Source of the DNA: JACCWP01 sp963801045
GTDB lineage: Bacteria; Actinomycetota; Actinomycetes; Propionibacteriales; Nocardioidaceae
Direction: 5' to 3'
DNA length: 64,000 nt
Assembly: GCA_963801045.1 (NCBI GenBank)
Contig: CAWDDC010000004.1
Coordinates: forward strand, 1,674,001 to 1,738,000
A program made the position numbers and the translations under genes. Below are positions 35,835 through 44,291 of the stretch, piece by piece. A model generated the notes under the pieces. It searched no databases. It saw nothing but the letters and a program-made list of their open reading frames with translations, and was not told where the DNA came from. The stretch's first letter is position 1, and each line of letters starts with the position of its first letter.

Positions 35835-37235
35835 CTATGCGGGCTCCGGCTCCACCCGAGCATGGGAAGCGATCTCGGTTTCGGGTACGGAGGCCGGGAT
35901 TGGCTCCGCACCGTCCTGTGACGACTGGGCTGTCGAGACCAAGGCGGGAGGGGAGACTGGGGGAGTGTCTGCTGGCTCGCGCAGCCGTGGCGGTGCGGCC
36001 GACCATGCTTTGAGGTGTTGCAGCACGTCGCCGTAGAAGCGGTCCACTGCATCGAGCACTGAATCGATGTAGGCGCCGCGCCCGCGACCGCGCTTGGTAC
36101 CCGTCTTGGAGGTCAAGGCGACGCGGAAGGATCGAAGCTCCTTCTTTGGATCAGTCAGAAGGCACTTGGGGTCGGCTCGTACGACAACAAGGAGCTCGAC
36201 CGCGCCGGCTCCGCGAGCGTGGGCAGTGAACACCTCGACGCGCACCGTGTCAGGTGCAGCCCGCAGTTGCCGGACGAGCCAGCTGATGCCGGTGGCAGGT
36301 CTGCCTTGCCTTGGAGCGTCGATGTCGACGTGACAGGTGGTGGTCCCGGCTCGGAGGTCGCTGGTGACGTGTAGTGGTCCGACTGTATGCGGGATGCGGA
36401 TTGCGCCGCTGAGCGTGCCGGTGGTGGCCAGCGCGGTCGCGTGTGCTTGGGCCAGCGCAGCGGGGTCTGCGGCGTCGCGTTTCGCCACCACCGGTGTGAC
36501 ATCTGTCCCGAGCTGTCTGCCGAGTCGCAGGCTGGTGTAGCGCAGGAGCGCGTCGAAGCGTGCCGCCACGTCGAGCGCGGACTTGTCCGACGCGCGCAGC
36601 GTGCCTCGACCCACGCCCTCGCGGACAGGCACCCAGGCCGAACCCATGTCTTCGAACTCCAACGCACCGGAGCGTGGGTGTTCCAGGTAGCGGATTAGTT
36701 CGCCGAGGATCCACGCCTGGTCAGGGTCGGCGACGCCGCGATGCTCCTTCTGCATCACCGCCTCTGACAGCACCTGGCTCCACGAGTAGTGGTGCAACTT
36801 CACCTTCCTGACCTTGCGCTTGTCGATCTTCGTCGGGTGCTGTCCGGCGACGGCAGGGATCTCATTGGAGATCGTGATCAGCGCCTGGAACCCCTCGTCG
36901 CGCGCGATGTCCAGGTAACTTTCCAGTTGCTCCGCATCCAGCGCGTTGGTCCCGGTCTTGACCTCGACCAGCGCCGTCCACACCACCTTCCCGCGCGTCA
37001 CCCTGATCAGCCCGTCCGGGTAGAAGCGGGTCTCGCCCAGCACGAACGGCACTTCGATGTAGGTCTCCACCGCTCCCGCGAGAGCACCGAGCGGCCGCGT
37101 GAGCGCGCGACCGAACTCTCGTACCGACGTCATGACCGCTAAGACAGCTGAGGTGGCGCGACGCTCCTGCTCGTCAGCGCCGCTGATGCCCGACGTCGGG
37201 ATGAGTCGTGCCTCGTGCCAGGTCTCTTCGCTCAC
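35835..37235 (-). CDS. PD-(D/E)XK nuclease-domain protein, unknown role
   Basis: Protein of 466 residues with a RecB/Cas4-like nuclease core in the first 130. FYPDGLIRVTRGKVVWTALVEVKTGTNALDAEQLESYLDIAR carries Asp74, Glu91, Lys93 and the Gln103-x-x-x-Tyr107 motif, with a helix containing Glu24 before it. The other 330 residues are not recognised (KIDKRKVRKVKLHHYSWSQVLSEAVMQKEHRGVADPDQAWILGELIRYLEHPRSG is a conserved-looking block). The C-terminal tail is Pro/Glu-rich. The start chosen is GTG at 37235. Lower GC than its neighbours and a location beside the HNH repeat suggest acquired DNA. A role in defence or repair is inference; no partner helicase or methylase is adjacent. Confidence 0.72.
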   Translation of the reverse strand: MSEETWHEARLIPTSGISGADEQERRATSAVLAVMTSVREFGRALTRPLGALAGAVETYIEVPFVLGETRFYPDGLIRVTRGKVVWTALVEVKTGTNALDAEQLESYLDIARDEGFQALITISNEIPAVAGQHPTKIDKRKVRKVKLHHYSWSQVLSEAVMQKEHRGVADPDQAWILGELIRYLEHPRSGALEFEDMGSAWVPVREGVGRGTLRASDKSALDVAARFDALLRYTSLRLGRQLGTDVTPVVAKRDAADPAALAQAHATALATTGTLSGAIRIPHTVGPLHVTSDLRAGTTTCHVDIDAPRQGRPATGISWLVRQLRAAPDTVRVEVFTAHARGAGAVELLVVVRADPKCLLTDPKKELRSFRVALTSKTGTKRGRGRGAYIDSVLDAVDRFYGDVLQHLKAWSAAPPRLREPADTPPVSPPALVSTAQSSQDGAEPIPASVPETEIASHARVEPEPA

Positions 37236-37507
37236 AGCAAACCCCACCCCGTTGGGCCGCTCACCCGTCCCGCGACACCTTTGAGTAGAACATATGGCGT
37301 GGGCTGACGCTCTCGATTGCAGATGGCTTCGCAACGGTCCAGCCAGTCTTTCCTGGTGCGTGGCGCCTCAGCGGTAAGGCTGCGCTGGTGCGAGCCGTCG
37401 CTGTTGAACGAACGCTCACGACAGACCACCTCCTGGAGGGCACTGCCGTCGACCGCCGAACCGTTCCGTCGATATATGCGGTGGCTGCTGATTCGCCTTG
37501 TGGACAA
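37232..37507 (-). CDS. possible small ORF overlapping the nuclease start
   Basis: An open frame of up to 91 codons ends with TGA at 37232-37234, overlapping the nuclease GTG as GTGA, the usual sign of translational coupling. The first half runs into the DUF222 repeat 2 upstream region, so the true start is probably further in, such as at VCRERSFNSD. The C-terminal part (TRKDWLDRCEAICNRERQPTPYVLLKGVAGR) is plausible protein but matches nothing known to me. It might be a remnant. Low confidence. Confidence 0.25.
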   Translation of the reverse strand: MSTRRISSHRIYRRNGSAVDGSALQEVVCRERSFNSDGSHQRSLTAEAPRTRKDWLDRCEAICNRERQPTPYVLLKGVAGRVSGPTGWGLL

Positions 37508-37509
37508 GG
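37496..37509. promoter_or_regulatory. palindrome upstream of DUF222/HNH copy 2
   Basis: The same CCTTGT-GG-ACAAGG inverted repeat as at 1786-1799. Its distance to the ATG is 62 nt here, versus 61 in copy 1. Confidence 0.5.
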
Positions 37510-37545
37510 GGATTCGAGGTCGGGGGAGTGTCGGTGGCCGGCGTC

Positions 37546-37551
37546 TAGGTT
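37546..37551 (+). promoter_or_regulatory. -10 element (TAGGTT) of DUF222/HNH copy 2
   Basis: Identical hexamer and spacing (6 nt) as copy 1; the surrounding 20 nt are also the same, apart from one inserted C. Confidence 0.45.
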
Positions 37552-37557
37552 GGTGTC

Positions 37558-38894
37558 ATGTCCGACCAGCCGATCAGTCCCGCCGTCCACCCGGTGGCCG
37601 AGCTGTGTGCCGCCGGTTGGGTGCCCGGCTGGACCAGGTCGGCGACCCGGCGCTGTGGTCACTCGGCGATTCCGAGCTGGGCGGGCTGGTCCGGGACCTG
37701 GACGTGCAGATCCGCCGGTTGCAGGCCTGGCAGACCAAGACCGTCGCCGAAGCGGCCCGGCGGGACCTGGCCAAGACCGTCGGGGCAACCTCGACCACCG
37801 GGTGGCTGGCCGGCACCCTGACCGCCCGCCCGGCCCGCGCCCGCCAGCTCACCACCCTGGCCGCCGAGCTGGATCACGGCCTGGACGCGACGGTGGCCGC
37901 GTTCGGGGCCGGTCGCATCGATGCCGACCAGGCCCGCGTCATCGCCGAAGCCATCCACGCCCTACCGGACTCGTTGGGTCCCGACGTCATCGGTCAGGGG
38001 GAGCAGCTGATGCTGGACTGGGCCGGCCAGCACCCGGCCCACGTGCTCGCCGGCTACGCCCAGCACCTGCTGGCCCACCTCGCCCCCGACATCGCCGAGG
38101 CCGCCGAGGCCGACGAGGCCGACGCGTTGGCGCGGGCCGAACGGCGCGACGAGTCCCGGGCCAACACCCTCACCGCGAACCCCGACCACCGAGGAAGGGT
38201 CCGGCTGCGCGGCGAGCTCGACCCCGAGTCCTGGGCCCTGGTCTCCGCCGCCCTCGAACCCTTCGCCAAGCCCACTGCCCAGGTCCACAGCGGCGGGTGC
38301 CGAGGGGTTCGAGCGAGTCCGACCGGCGCACCGTCGGGCAACGCCAGGCCGACGCCCTGGTCGAGATCTCCCGCCGCGCCCTGGGCTCGGACCAGACGCC
38401 GACCTCGTTCGGGTTCCCCGCCCACCTGGCCGTCACCATCGGCTACCACCAACTCGCCAGCAGCGGTCGGGGTCGGCACGTTGGACACCGGCACCCCGCT
38501 ATCGGCAGAAGACATCCGCCGGATCGCCTGCGACACCACCATCCTGCCGGTCCTGCTCAACTCGGCCGGGGTGCCGCTGGACGTCGGCCGGGCGATCCGG
38601 GTCTTCACCAAGGAACTCCGCCGGGCCGTCGAGATCCGCGACCTCGGCTGCGCATTCCCCGGCTGCCCACGCCCCGCCTCCTGGTGCAACGTGCACCACA
38701 TCGTGCACTGGGCCGACGGCGGACCCACCAGCCTCGACAACGGGGTCCTGCTCTGCGGCACCCACCACCGCACCATCCACCGCAACCAATGGACCGTCCG
38801 ACTCGGCACCGACCGCCGACCCGAGTTCCTCCCACCAGAGTGGATCGACCCCGACCGACTGCCACGACGCAACCAGGCCCACCTCCGCTGCTGA
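37558..38894 (+). pseudogene. DUF222/13E12-type HNH endonuclease repeat, copy 2, frameshifted three times
   Basis: Close relative of the 1847-3161 gene, with the same start (MSDQPISP) and the same HNH end (CNVHHIVHWADGG, LLCGTHHRTIH). Three frameshifts divide it: near 37608 (two extra bases in the GCCGCC run compared with copy 1), near 38290-38315 (the Pro/Ser linker differs) and near 38456 (an extra base in aactcGcc). The last lies in the same ~20-nt stretch as the shift in copy 1. DUF222 and HNH parts are otherwise intact. Probably an inactive copy; the frameshifts should be checked on reads. Confidence 0.82.
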
Positions 38895-38970
38895 GTTGAC
38901 CGCCGATGGTGGCAATTCCCTCCACCCGCGTCGCGTCGAAGTAGATTCGAGAACCGGCGAGGGAGGCAGC

Positions 38971-39387
38971 ATGGCGGACCGACCGATGCCACGCCTGGAC
39001 GAGATCGATCTGTTCGCGCACTTCAGCAAGCGGGCGCTACGCAAGCTCGAGGAGAACGGCCGGGTGGTGGTCCACCAGCCGGACCACAAGGTCGCCGTCG
39101 AGGGCGAGGGCGCGGCCGCGTTCCACTACGTGCTGGAGGGCACCGGCACGGTGGAGGTGGCCGGCACCGAACGACGCGAGCTCCGGGCCGGCGACTACTT
39201 CGGCGAGATCTCGCTGATCGACGGGGAACCGCGATCGGCGACGGTTCGCGCGGGCGAGGGCGGCCTGGTCACGTTCGCCGTCTCGGCGTTCTGGTTCGGA
39301 CAGCTCATCGATAGCGATCGCGAGCTCACCAAGACGCTCCTCGTGAACCTGTGCCGCCGGCTCCGCGAGGCCGAAGCGGCCGGGTGA
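38971..39387 (+). CDS. stand-alone cyclic-nucleotide-binding domain protein
   Basis: Protein of 138 residues consisting of little more than one cNMP-binding (CRP N-terminal) domain. LDEIDLFAHFSKRALRKLEENGRVVVHQPDHKVAVEGEGAAAFHYVLEGTGTVEVAGTERRELRAGDYFGEISLIDGEPRSATVRAG contains the phosphate-binding cassette around GDYFGEISLIDGEPRSATVRA. No helix-turn-helix follows, so it cannot be a normal CRP activator. The start ATG at 38971 follows GGGAGG. The cyclase-STAND gene begins 22 nt later, so the two are probably one operon, and this protein is a candidate cAMP sensor for it. Confidence 0.85.
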   Translation: MADRPMPRLDEIDLFAHFSKRALRKLEENGRVVVHQPDHKVAVEGEGAAAFHYVLEGTGTVEVAGTERRELRAGDYFGEISLIDGEPRSATVRAGEGGLVTFAVSAFWFGQLIDSDRELTKTLLVNLCRRLREAEAAG

Positions 39388-39409
39388 CTCCGGCCCGGCC
39401 ACTCGCTGG

Positions 39410-42106
39410 GTGCGCCGGGCGGCGGGTCTGGTCCGATCGGTGCTTCGGGTCGATGATCTGGTGGTGGTCGAGCTGCCGACCGGCACCGTGACGCTGCTGT
39501 TCTCCGACATCGAGGGATCGACAGTGCTGCTGTCCCGGCTGGGATCTGCCTACGCGGATGCACTGGATCACCAGCGGCGGGTGCTGCGCCGAGCCTGGGA
39601 CGCGCACCGGGGAACTGAGATGGGTACGGAGGGCGACAGCTTCTTCGTGGCCTTCGAGACCGCGGTGGCGGCGGTGGCAGCCGCGGACGAGGCGCAGCGG
39701 ACGCTGGCCGCCTACGCGTGGCCGGAAGGCGAGCACCTGCGCGTGCGGATGGGCATCCACACCGGCTCCCCGACCGTTCACCAGGGTGCGTACGTGGGGA
39801 TGGACGTGCATCGGGCGGCGCGGATCGCGGGGTCGGCGCACGGCGGGCAGGTCGTGCTGTCCGCGTCGACCGCCGAGCTCGTCGGCGCCAGTCTCCCGCC
39901 GGCCGACGAGCTGCGAGACCTGGGGCGTCACCAGCTGAAGGACATCCCGGTGGACGAGCACCTGTTCCAGCTGGTGATCGACGGCCTGGACCCGGACTTT
40001 CCGCCGTTGAAGACGTTGGGCGGCGCGTCCACGCTGCCCAGCACACCGACCGGCTTGGTGGGCCGCGACGGTGAGCTCACCGAGCTGACGGCACTGCTGA
40101 GGTCACCCGAGGTGCGGTTGGTGACCCTGACCGGTCCGGGCGGATCGGGGAAGACACGGTTGGCCATCGCGCTGGCGCAGCTATTGACCGATGCCTTCAC
40201 CGACGGGCTGTTCTTCGTACCGCTGTCCGCGGTCACGACCCAGGACGTCATGTGGACCGCCATCGGCGAGGTGCTCGACGTGCCACCCGCCGGGCGTGCC
40301 CTGCCGGCCTTGTTCACGCATGTGGCGCACAGACATGCCGCCCTGGTCCTGGACAACCTGGAACAGGTGTCCGGGGCGGACGCGGTCGTCGCACAGCTGT
40401 TGGCGGCCGCACACCGGCTCACCGTCATCGCGACATCACGGCGGCCGTTGCACATCACCGCCGAGCACGAGCATCCCGTCCCGATGCTGGAGCTGCCCGA
40501 TCAGGTGAGCGTGGCGGAGGCCGAACGATCCGGAGCGGTGCAGCTGTTCGTCCAGCAGACCCGGATGGTGCGTCCCCGTTTCGACCTGACGGCACAGAAC
40601 GTGGCCGACGTTGTCGAGCTCTGCCGGCGGCTCGACGGTCTGCCGTTGGCGATCGAGCTGGTCGCCGCGCGCGGCAAGCTGCTCAGCCCCGCTGCCCTGC
40701 TGGCGCGACTGGACCGGGCGCTGGAGATCAAGAACACGGCGGTGGACCGCCCGATCCGGCAGCAGACGTTGCACGACACCATCGACTGGAGCTACCGGCT
40801 GCTCGACCCTGCGCACCAGGCCTTCTTCCGCCGCCTGGGGGTCATCGCGGGAAGTGCGGACCTCGACGCCGTCGCAGCCCTGACGACGGGCGGGCCAGCA
40901 GGTACGGACCCGCTGGACCTGGTGGCCGACCTCGTCGACGCCAGCCTCGCGACGATCCACGAGGACGACTGGGGTGATCCTCGGATCGGCCTGCTCGAGA
41001 CGGTGCGGACCTTCGCCCGGGACGAGCTCCAGCACGCCGGCGAGCATCAGGAGGTCCGGCGCTCACACGCCCTGCACTACCAGTCCGTCGCCGAGGTCAT
41101 CTCTCGGCTGATGGCGTCCGGCCGTGAGGACCAGCACCTGGAGGCACGTCGCAGGTTCGAGCTGGAGCTGGACAACTTCCGGCAGGCGCTGACGTGGGCC
41201 GTGCCACCCGACGACGCGGTGCCCTCTCCCGAACAGGTGTCGGTCGGCCTGCGCCTCTGCGTGGGACTGGCCGTCCTGTGGGAGGACCGTGGATCGTTCG
41301 CCGAGGGGCAGGGGTGGATGGAGCGGGCAGTCGCCGCCGCCGGCGACCGGGACAGCCCGGAGCTGGCGGACTGCCTCGCCGGCCTGAGTGTCCTGCTGCG
41401 CGGGCAGCTGGATCTCGTCGGCGGTCGGAAGGTGGCCGAGCGCAGCGTGGCCATCTGGCGTCGGCTGGGGGACCGGGCGCGGCTGTGCCTCCCGCTGCTC
41501 AGGGTGTCGGTGTGTGCCCAGCTCATGGGTGACTCGGAGGCGACCCGACAAGCGCTGGAGGAGGCGATGGCCATCGCCGGCGAGGTCGGCGACGACCGGA
41601 TGCTGTCGCTCACCCTGTCGGACCTCGCCTTCCTGGCAAGTGTGGAACACGACTACGAGCGCTCGCTCGTGCTGCTGGCCGACGCGATCCGCATCAGCGA
41701 GCGGCTCGGCGACGAGGTCAGCGTCGTGCGATACCGCCACAGCAGGGCGTGCGATTTGCGGGAGATGGGACGGCCCGACGATGCGCACGCGGAGATGAGC
41801 GCACTCATCCCCACGCTGCTGCGGCTGGCCGATCCGGAATGGCTCGTCCTGCTGGCCGAGGACTACGCCGCGGTGCTCGCTGAGCTCGGCGACCACGGGC
41901 GTGCCGCGCGGCTGCTGGGCGCCGCCGAGGAGCGGCGTGAGCGGACCCGGACGCCGCGCAGCGCCCCGCAGGAGGATGAGATCGAGGAACCTCTCGACAA
42001 GGCGCGGGCCGCCCTCCCGGCTGCCACCTGGGAACGCGAGTACCTCGTCGGACGCGCCACGACGGTCGAGGACGCCCTCGCGGAGGCACACGTGGAGACG
42101 TCCTAG
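39410..42106 (+). CDS. adenylate cyclase-like domain plus STAND ATPase, TPR-type regulator
   Basis: Protein of 898 residues. Residues 20-190 form a class III nucleotidyl cyclase-like domain: metal Asp33 (LLFSDIEGST) and Asp76 (TEGDSFFVAF) are present, but the transition-state Asn is His134 (MDVHRAARIA). An AfsR/MalT-like STAND ATPase follows: Walker A GPGGSGKT at 242-249, Walker B VLDNLEQ, and LDGLPLAIELVAARGKLLSP typical of NB-ARC. The C-terminal 350 residues are helical repeats of TPR type. No DNA-binding domain is visible. The start GTG at 39410 is the longest; GTG at 39461 is an alternative. The cyclase may be weak or inactive, and the protein probably acts by ligand-controlled oligomerisation. 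Confidence 0.88.
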   Translation: MRRAAGLVRSVLRVDDLVVVELPTGTVTLLFSDIEGSTVLLSRLGSAYADALDHQRRVLRRAWDAHRGTEMGTEGDSFFVAFETAVAAVAAADEAQRTLAAYAWPEGEHLRVRMGIHTGSPTVHQGAYVGMDVHRAARIAGSAHGGQVVLSASTAELVGASLPPADELRDLGRHQLKDIPVDEHLFQLVIDGLDPDFPPLKTLGGASTLPSTPTGLVGRDGELTELTALLRSPEVRLVTLTGPGGSGKTRLAIALAQLLTDAFTDGLFFVPLSAVTTQDVMWTAIGEVLDVPPAGRALPALFTHVAHRHAALVLDNLEQVSGADAVVAQLLAAAHRLTVIATSRRPLHITAEHEHPVPMLELPDQVSVAEAERSGAVQLFVQQTRMVRPRFDLTAQNVADVVELCRRLDGLPLAIELVAARGKLLSPAALLARLDRALEIKNTAVDRPIRQQTLHDTIDWSYRLLDPAHQAFFRRLGVIAGSADLDAVAALTTGGPAGTDPLDLVADLVDASLATIHEDDWGDPRIGLLETVRTFARDELQHAGEHQEVRRSHALHYQSVAEVISRLMASGREDQHLEARRRFELELDNFRQALTWAVPPDDAVPSPEQVSVGLRLCVGLAVLWEDRGSFAEGQGWMERAVAAAGDRDSPELADCLAGLSVLLRGQLDLVGGRKVAERSVAIWRRLGDRARLCLPLLRVSVCAQLMGDSEATRQALEEAMAIAGEVGDDRMLSLTLSDLAFLASVEHDYERSLVLLADAIRISERLGDEVSVVRYRHSRACDLREMGRPDDAHAEMSALIPTLLRLADPEWLVLLAEDYAAVLAELGDHGRAARLLGAAEERRERTRTPRSAPQEDEIEEPLDKARAALPAATWEREYLVGRATTVEDALAEAHVETS

Positions 42107-42144
42107 CAGCCCATGCACCTGCGGTTGGCCGTGACGTCCGCCCG

Positions 42145-42150
42145 TACCCT
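42145..42150 (+). promoter_or_regulatory. -10 element (TACCCT) of the histidine phosphatase gene
   Basis: TACCCT ends 6 nt before the ATG at 42157 and no ribosome-binding site is visible, suggesting a leaderless gene. Confidence 0.45.
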
Positions 42151-42156
42151 GGCGCG

Positions 42157-42894
42157 ATGGCCACCGTCGTGCTCGTCCGGCACGGGCGCACGCCCGCCAA
42201 CAGCGACGGCGTGCTGGCGGGACGTACTGCGGGCGTCCATCTCGACGACACCGGCCGCGCCCAGTCCGACCGGGTCGCGGAGCGGCTCGCGGTGCTCGAC
42301 CTGGCCCGGGTGGTCACCAGCCCGCTGGAGCGAACGGTCGAGACCGCGCGCGCGATCACCCGGGCGCAGTCCGGTGCAGTCCGGCTGCGCCGCGACCGCG
42401 GGCTGATCGAGTGCGGCTACGGCTCCTGGACGGGCCGGACTCTGAAGGATCTCGCCAAGGAACCGTTGTGGCGCACCGTGCAGGCGCACCCCAGTGCCGT
42501 CCGCTTCCCCGACGGAGAGGCGCTGGCCGACGTGCAGCACCGTGCGGTCGCGGCGGTGCGCCGGCACGACGCCGCGGCCGAGGCCGAGCACGGGCCGCAC
42601 GCCGTGTGGGTCGCGGTCAGCCACGGTGACGTGATCAAGTCCGTGGTGGCCGACGCGCTGGGTCTGCACCTGGACCAGTTCCAGCGGATCGTGGCCAACC
42701 CGTGCTCGGTGACGGTGATCAGGTACACGCCGCAACGGCCGTTCGTGATGCACCTCAACGACCACGGCAGTGACCTGACCACCCTGCGTCCCCCGAAGCG
42801 CCGGCGCCGGGCCCGCACGCTGTCGTCCGACGCCCCGGTCGGCGGGGGCGCCGGTGCCGGATCCGGCGCTGGATCCGGGCCGGCTTCGGCATAG
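42157..42894 (+). CDS. histidine phosphatase (MSMEG_4193 family)
   Basis: Phosphoglycerate mutase-like protein of 245 residues. The catalytic motif is LVRHGRTPANSDG (His9 phosphorylated), with SPLERTVETARAI (second Arg), GLIECGYGSWTGRTLKDLAKEPLWRTVQAHPSAVRFPDGEAL and VAVSHGDVIKSVVAD (second His). The family is common in actinobacteria and found beside DUF3090 and SCO1664 genes, as here. Its substrate is unknown. The C-terminus is a Gly/Ala/Ser tail. The stop TAG is part of the next gene's -10 TAGGCT. Confidence 0.88.
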   Translation: MATVVLVRHGRTPANSDGVLAGRTAGVHLDDTGRAQSDRVAERLAVLDLARVVTSPLERTVETARAITRAQSGAVRLRRDRGLIECGYGSWTGRTLKDLAKEPLWRTVQAHPSAVRFPDGEALADVQHRAVAAVRRHDAAAEAEHGPHAVWVAVSHGDVIKSVVADALGLHLDQFQRIVANPCSVTVIRYTPQRPFVMHLNDHGSDLTTLRPPKRRRRARTLSSDAPVGGGAGAGSGAGSGPASA

Positions 42895-42897
42895 GCT
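42892..42897 (+). promoter_or_regulatory. -10 element (TAGGCT) of the DUF3090 gene
   Basis: TAGGCT ends 6 nt before the ATG at 42904. Its first three bases are the stop codon of the upstream gene. Confidence 0.55.
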
Positions 42898-42903
42898 CGC
42901 GAC

Positions 42904-43479
42904 ATGCTCGTCCACCGGCACGACCCTCCCGACCGCTTCGTGGTCGGCACCGTGGGCGAGCCCGGCGCGCGCACGTTCTTCCTGCAGGCGCGGACCGGCC
43001 GACTGGTGACCAGTGTCTCGCTGGAGAAGCAGCAGGTGTCGATCCTGGCCGAGCGGATCGTGGTGCTGCTCGACGAGCTCGGACGTACGGGCGACGTGGC
43101 CGACGACCCGGCCGCGGGTGCCGACGCCGAGCCGCTCGACCAGCCGCTGGTGGAGGAGTTCCGGGTCGGCACGATGACGCTGTCCTGGGACGCCGACGAC
43201 AAGCGGGTCGTGATCGAGGCGTTCCCCGTCGGCGAGGAGGAGCCGGGCGCCGGTGACGACCCGGACGCGGAGTCCCCGCCCGACGAGGACCCGGTGCCGG
43301 GTGCGGCCAGCGAGGTGCTCGTCGTGCGACTCGACCCCGGCGCGGCCCGTGGCTTCGCCAACCGCGCGGAGACGGTCGTGTCGGCCGGCCGGCCGCCGTG
43401 CCCGTTCTGCGGGCAGCCGCTCGACCCGGAGGGACACTTGTGCCCGCGCGCCAACGGCTACAAGCGCGTCGCGCAGTGA
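42904..43479 (+). CDS. DUF3090 family protein
   Basis: Protein of 191 residues of the DUF3090 family, with the block FVVGTVGEPGARTFFLQARTGRLVTSVSLEKQQVSILAERIVVLLDEL and a zinc-ribbon-like end (CPFCGQPLDPEGHLCPRANGYKR). The family is restricted mainly to actinobacteria and occurs next to SCO1664 and histidine phosphatase genes. Function unknown. The stop overlaps the next gene as GTGA. Confidence 0.9.
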   Translation: MLVHRHDPPDRFVVGTVGEPGARTFFLQARTGRLVTSVSLEKQQVSILAERIVVLLDELGRTGDVADDPAAGADAEPLDQPLVEEFRVGTMTLSWDADDKRVVIEAFPVGEEEPGAGDDPDAESPPDEDPVPGAASEVLVVRLDPGAARGFANRAETVVSAGRPPCPFCGQPLDPEGHLCPRANGYKRVAQ

Positions 43480-44267
43480 TCGACAGCGGAGACGTCCGCG
43501 AGATCCTGACGCGCGGCACTATCGACGTGGACGGCCGGGTGCTGCCCGCCTCCAACGTGACGCTGGTCGGTGAGGCGGAGCTGGGCGGCGCCAGCTTGCG
43601 CTGCGTCTACAAGCCGGTCAGCGGTGAGCGGCCGTTGTGGGACTTCCCGTCCGGCACGCTGGCCGGCCGCGAGGTCGCGGCGTACGAGATCTCGGAGCTG
43701 GCCGGCTGGCACGTCGTGCCGGTGACGGTGCTGGCCGACGGGCCGTTCGGCCGCGGCATGGTGCAGGAGTGGGTCGACGTGAGCGACGACGACCTCGTCG
43801 ACCTGGTGCCGGAGGGCGCGGTGCCGGACGGGTGGCGGCACGTCCTCGACGCCTACGACGGCGCCGACCAGCCGGTCTCGCTCGTGCACGCCGACGTCCG
43901 CGGACTGCGTGACATGGCGCTGTTCGACGCGGTCGTCAACAACGCCGACCGCAAGGCGGGCCATGTGCTGGTCTCGCCCGACGACCGGGTGCGCGGTTGC
44001 GACCACGGGCTCACGTTCCACGTCGAGGACAAGCTGCGGACCGTGCTGTGGGGCTGGGCGGGAGACCGGCTCACCGATGCCGACGCCGCCGGCCTGCACC
44101 GGCTCGACGAGGCGCTCGACGACGCGCGCGGCGCCGGGCGGCTGGCCGGCCTGGTCAGCGGCGCGGAGCTGTCCCGGGTCCGGCACCGGATGCGGCGGTT
44201 GCTGCGCTCGGGCTGCTTCCCGCAGCCGCCGGAGAGCTGGCGGGCGGTCCCGTGGCCGGTCTTCTGA
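43476..44267 (+). CDS. SCO1664 family protein (kinase-like fold)
   Basis: Protein of 263 residues. CVYKPVSGERPLWDFPSGTLAGREVAAYEISELAGW resembles the ATP-binding Lys region, and ALFDAVVNNADRKAGHVLVSPDDRVRGCDHGLTFHVEDKLRTVLWGWAGD resembles the catalytic and metal-binding loops of PI3/PI4-kinase or HipA-like folds (Asp, Asn in NNADRKAGH; Asp in CDHGLTF). Function is unknown; a role as a small kinase is inference. The GTG at 43476 overlaps the DUF3090 stop by 4 bp. mshC follows after 24 nt with its own promoter. Confidence 0.85.
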   Translation: MIDSGDVREILTRGTIDVDGRVLPASNVTLVGEAELGGASLRCVYKPVSGERPLWDFPSGTLAGREVAAYEISELAGWHVVPVTVLADGPFGRGMVQEWVDVSDDDLVDLVPEGAVPDGWRHVLDAYDGADQPVSLVHADVRGLRDMALFDAVVNNADRKAGHVLVSPDDRVRGCDHGLTFHVEDKLRTVLWGWAGDRLTDADAAGLHRLDEALDDARGAGRLAGLVSGAELSRVRHRMRRLLRSGCFPQPPESWRAVPWPVF

Positions 44268-44278
44268 CCAGCCACGGT

Positions 44279-44284
44279 TAGGCT
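44279..44284 (+). promoter_or_regulatory. -10 element (TAGGCT) of mshC
   Basis: TAGGCT ends 7 nt before the ATG at 44292, so mshC is probably leaderless. Confidence 0.6.
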
Positions 44285-44291
44285 CCCGGAC

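Noticed and set aside
42850..42894. Repetitive Gly/Ala/Ser end of the histidine phosphatase as a tandem repeat locus
   Set aside because: Only two short units (GAGSGAGSG), typical of a flexible tail. Not a repeat array.
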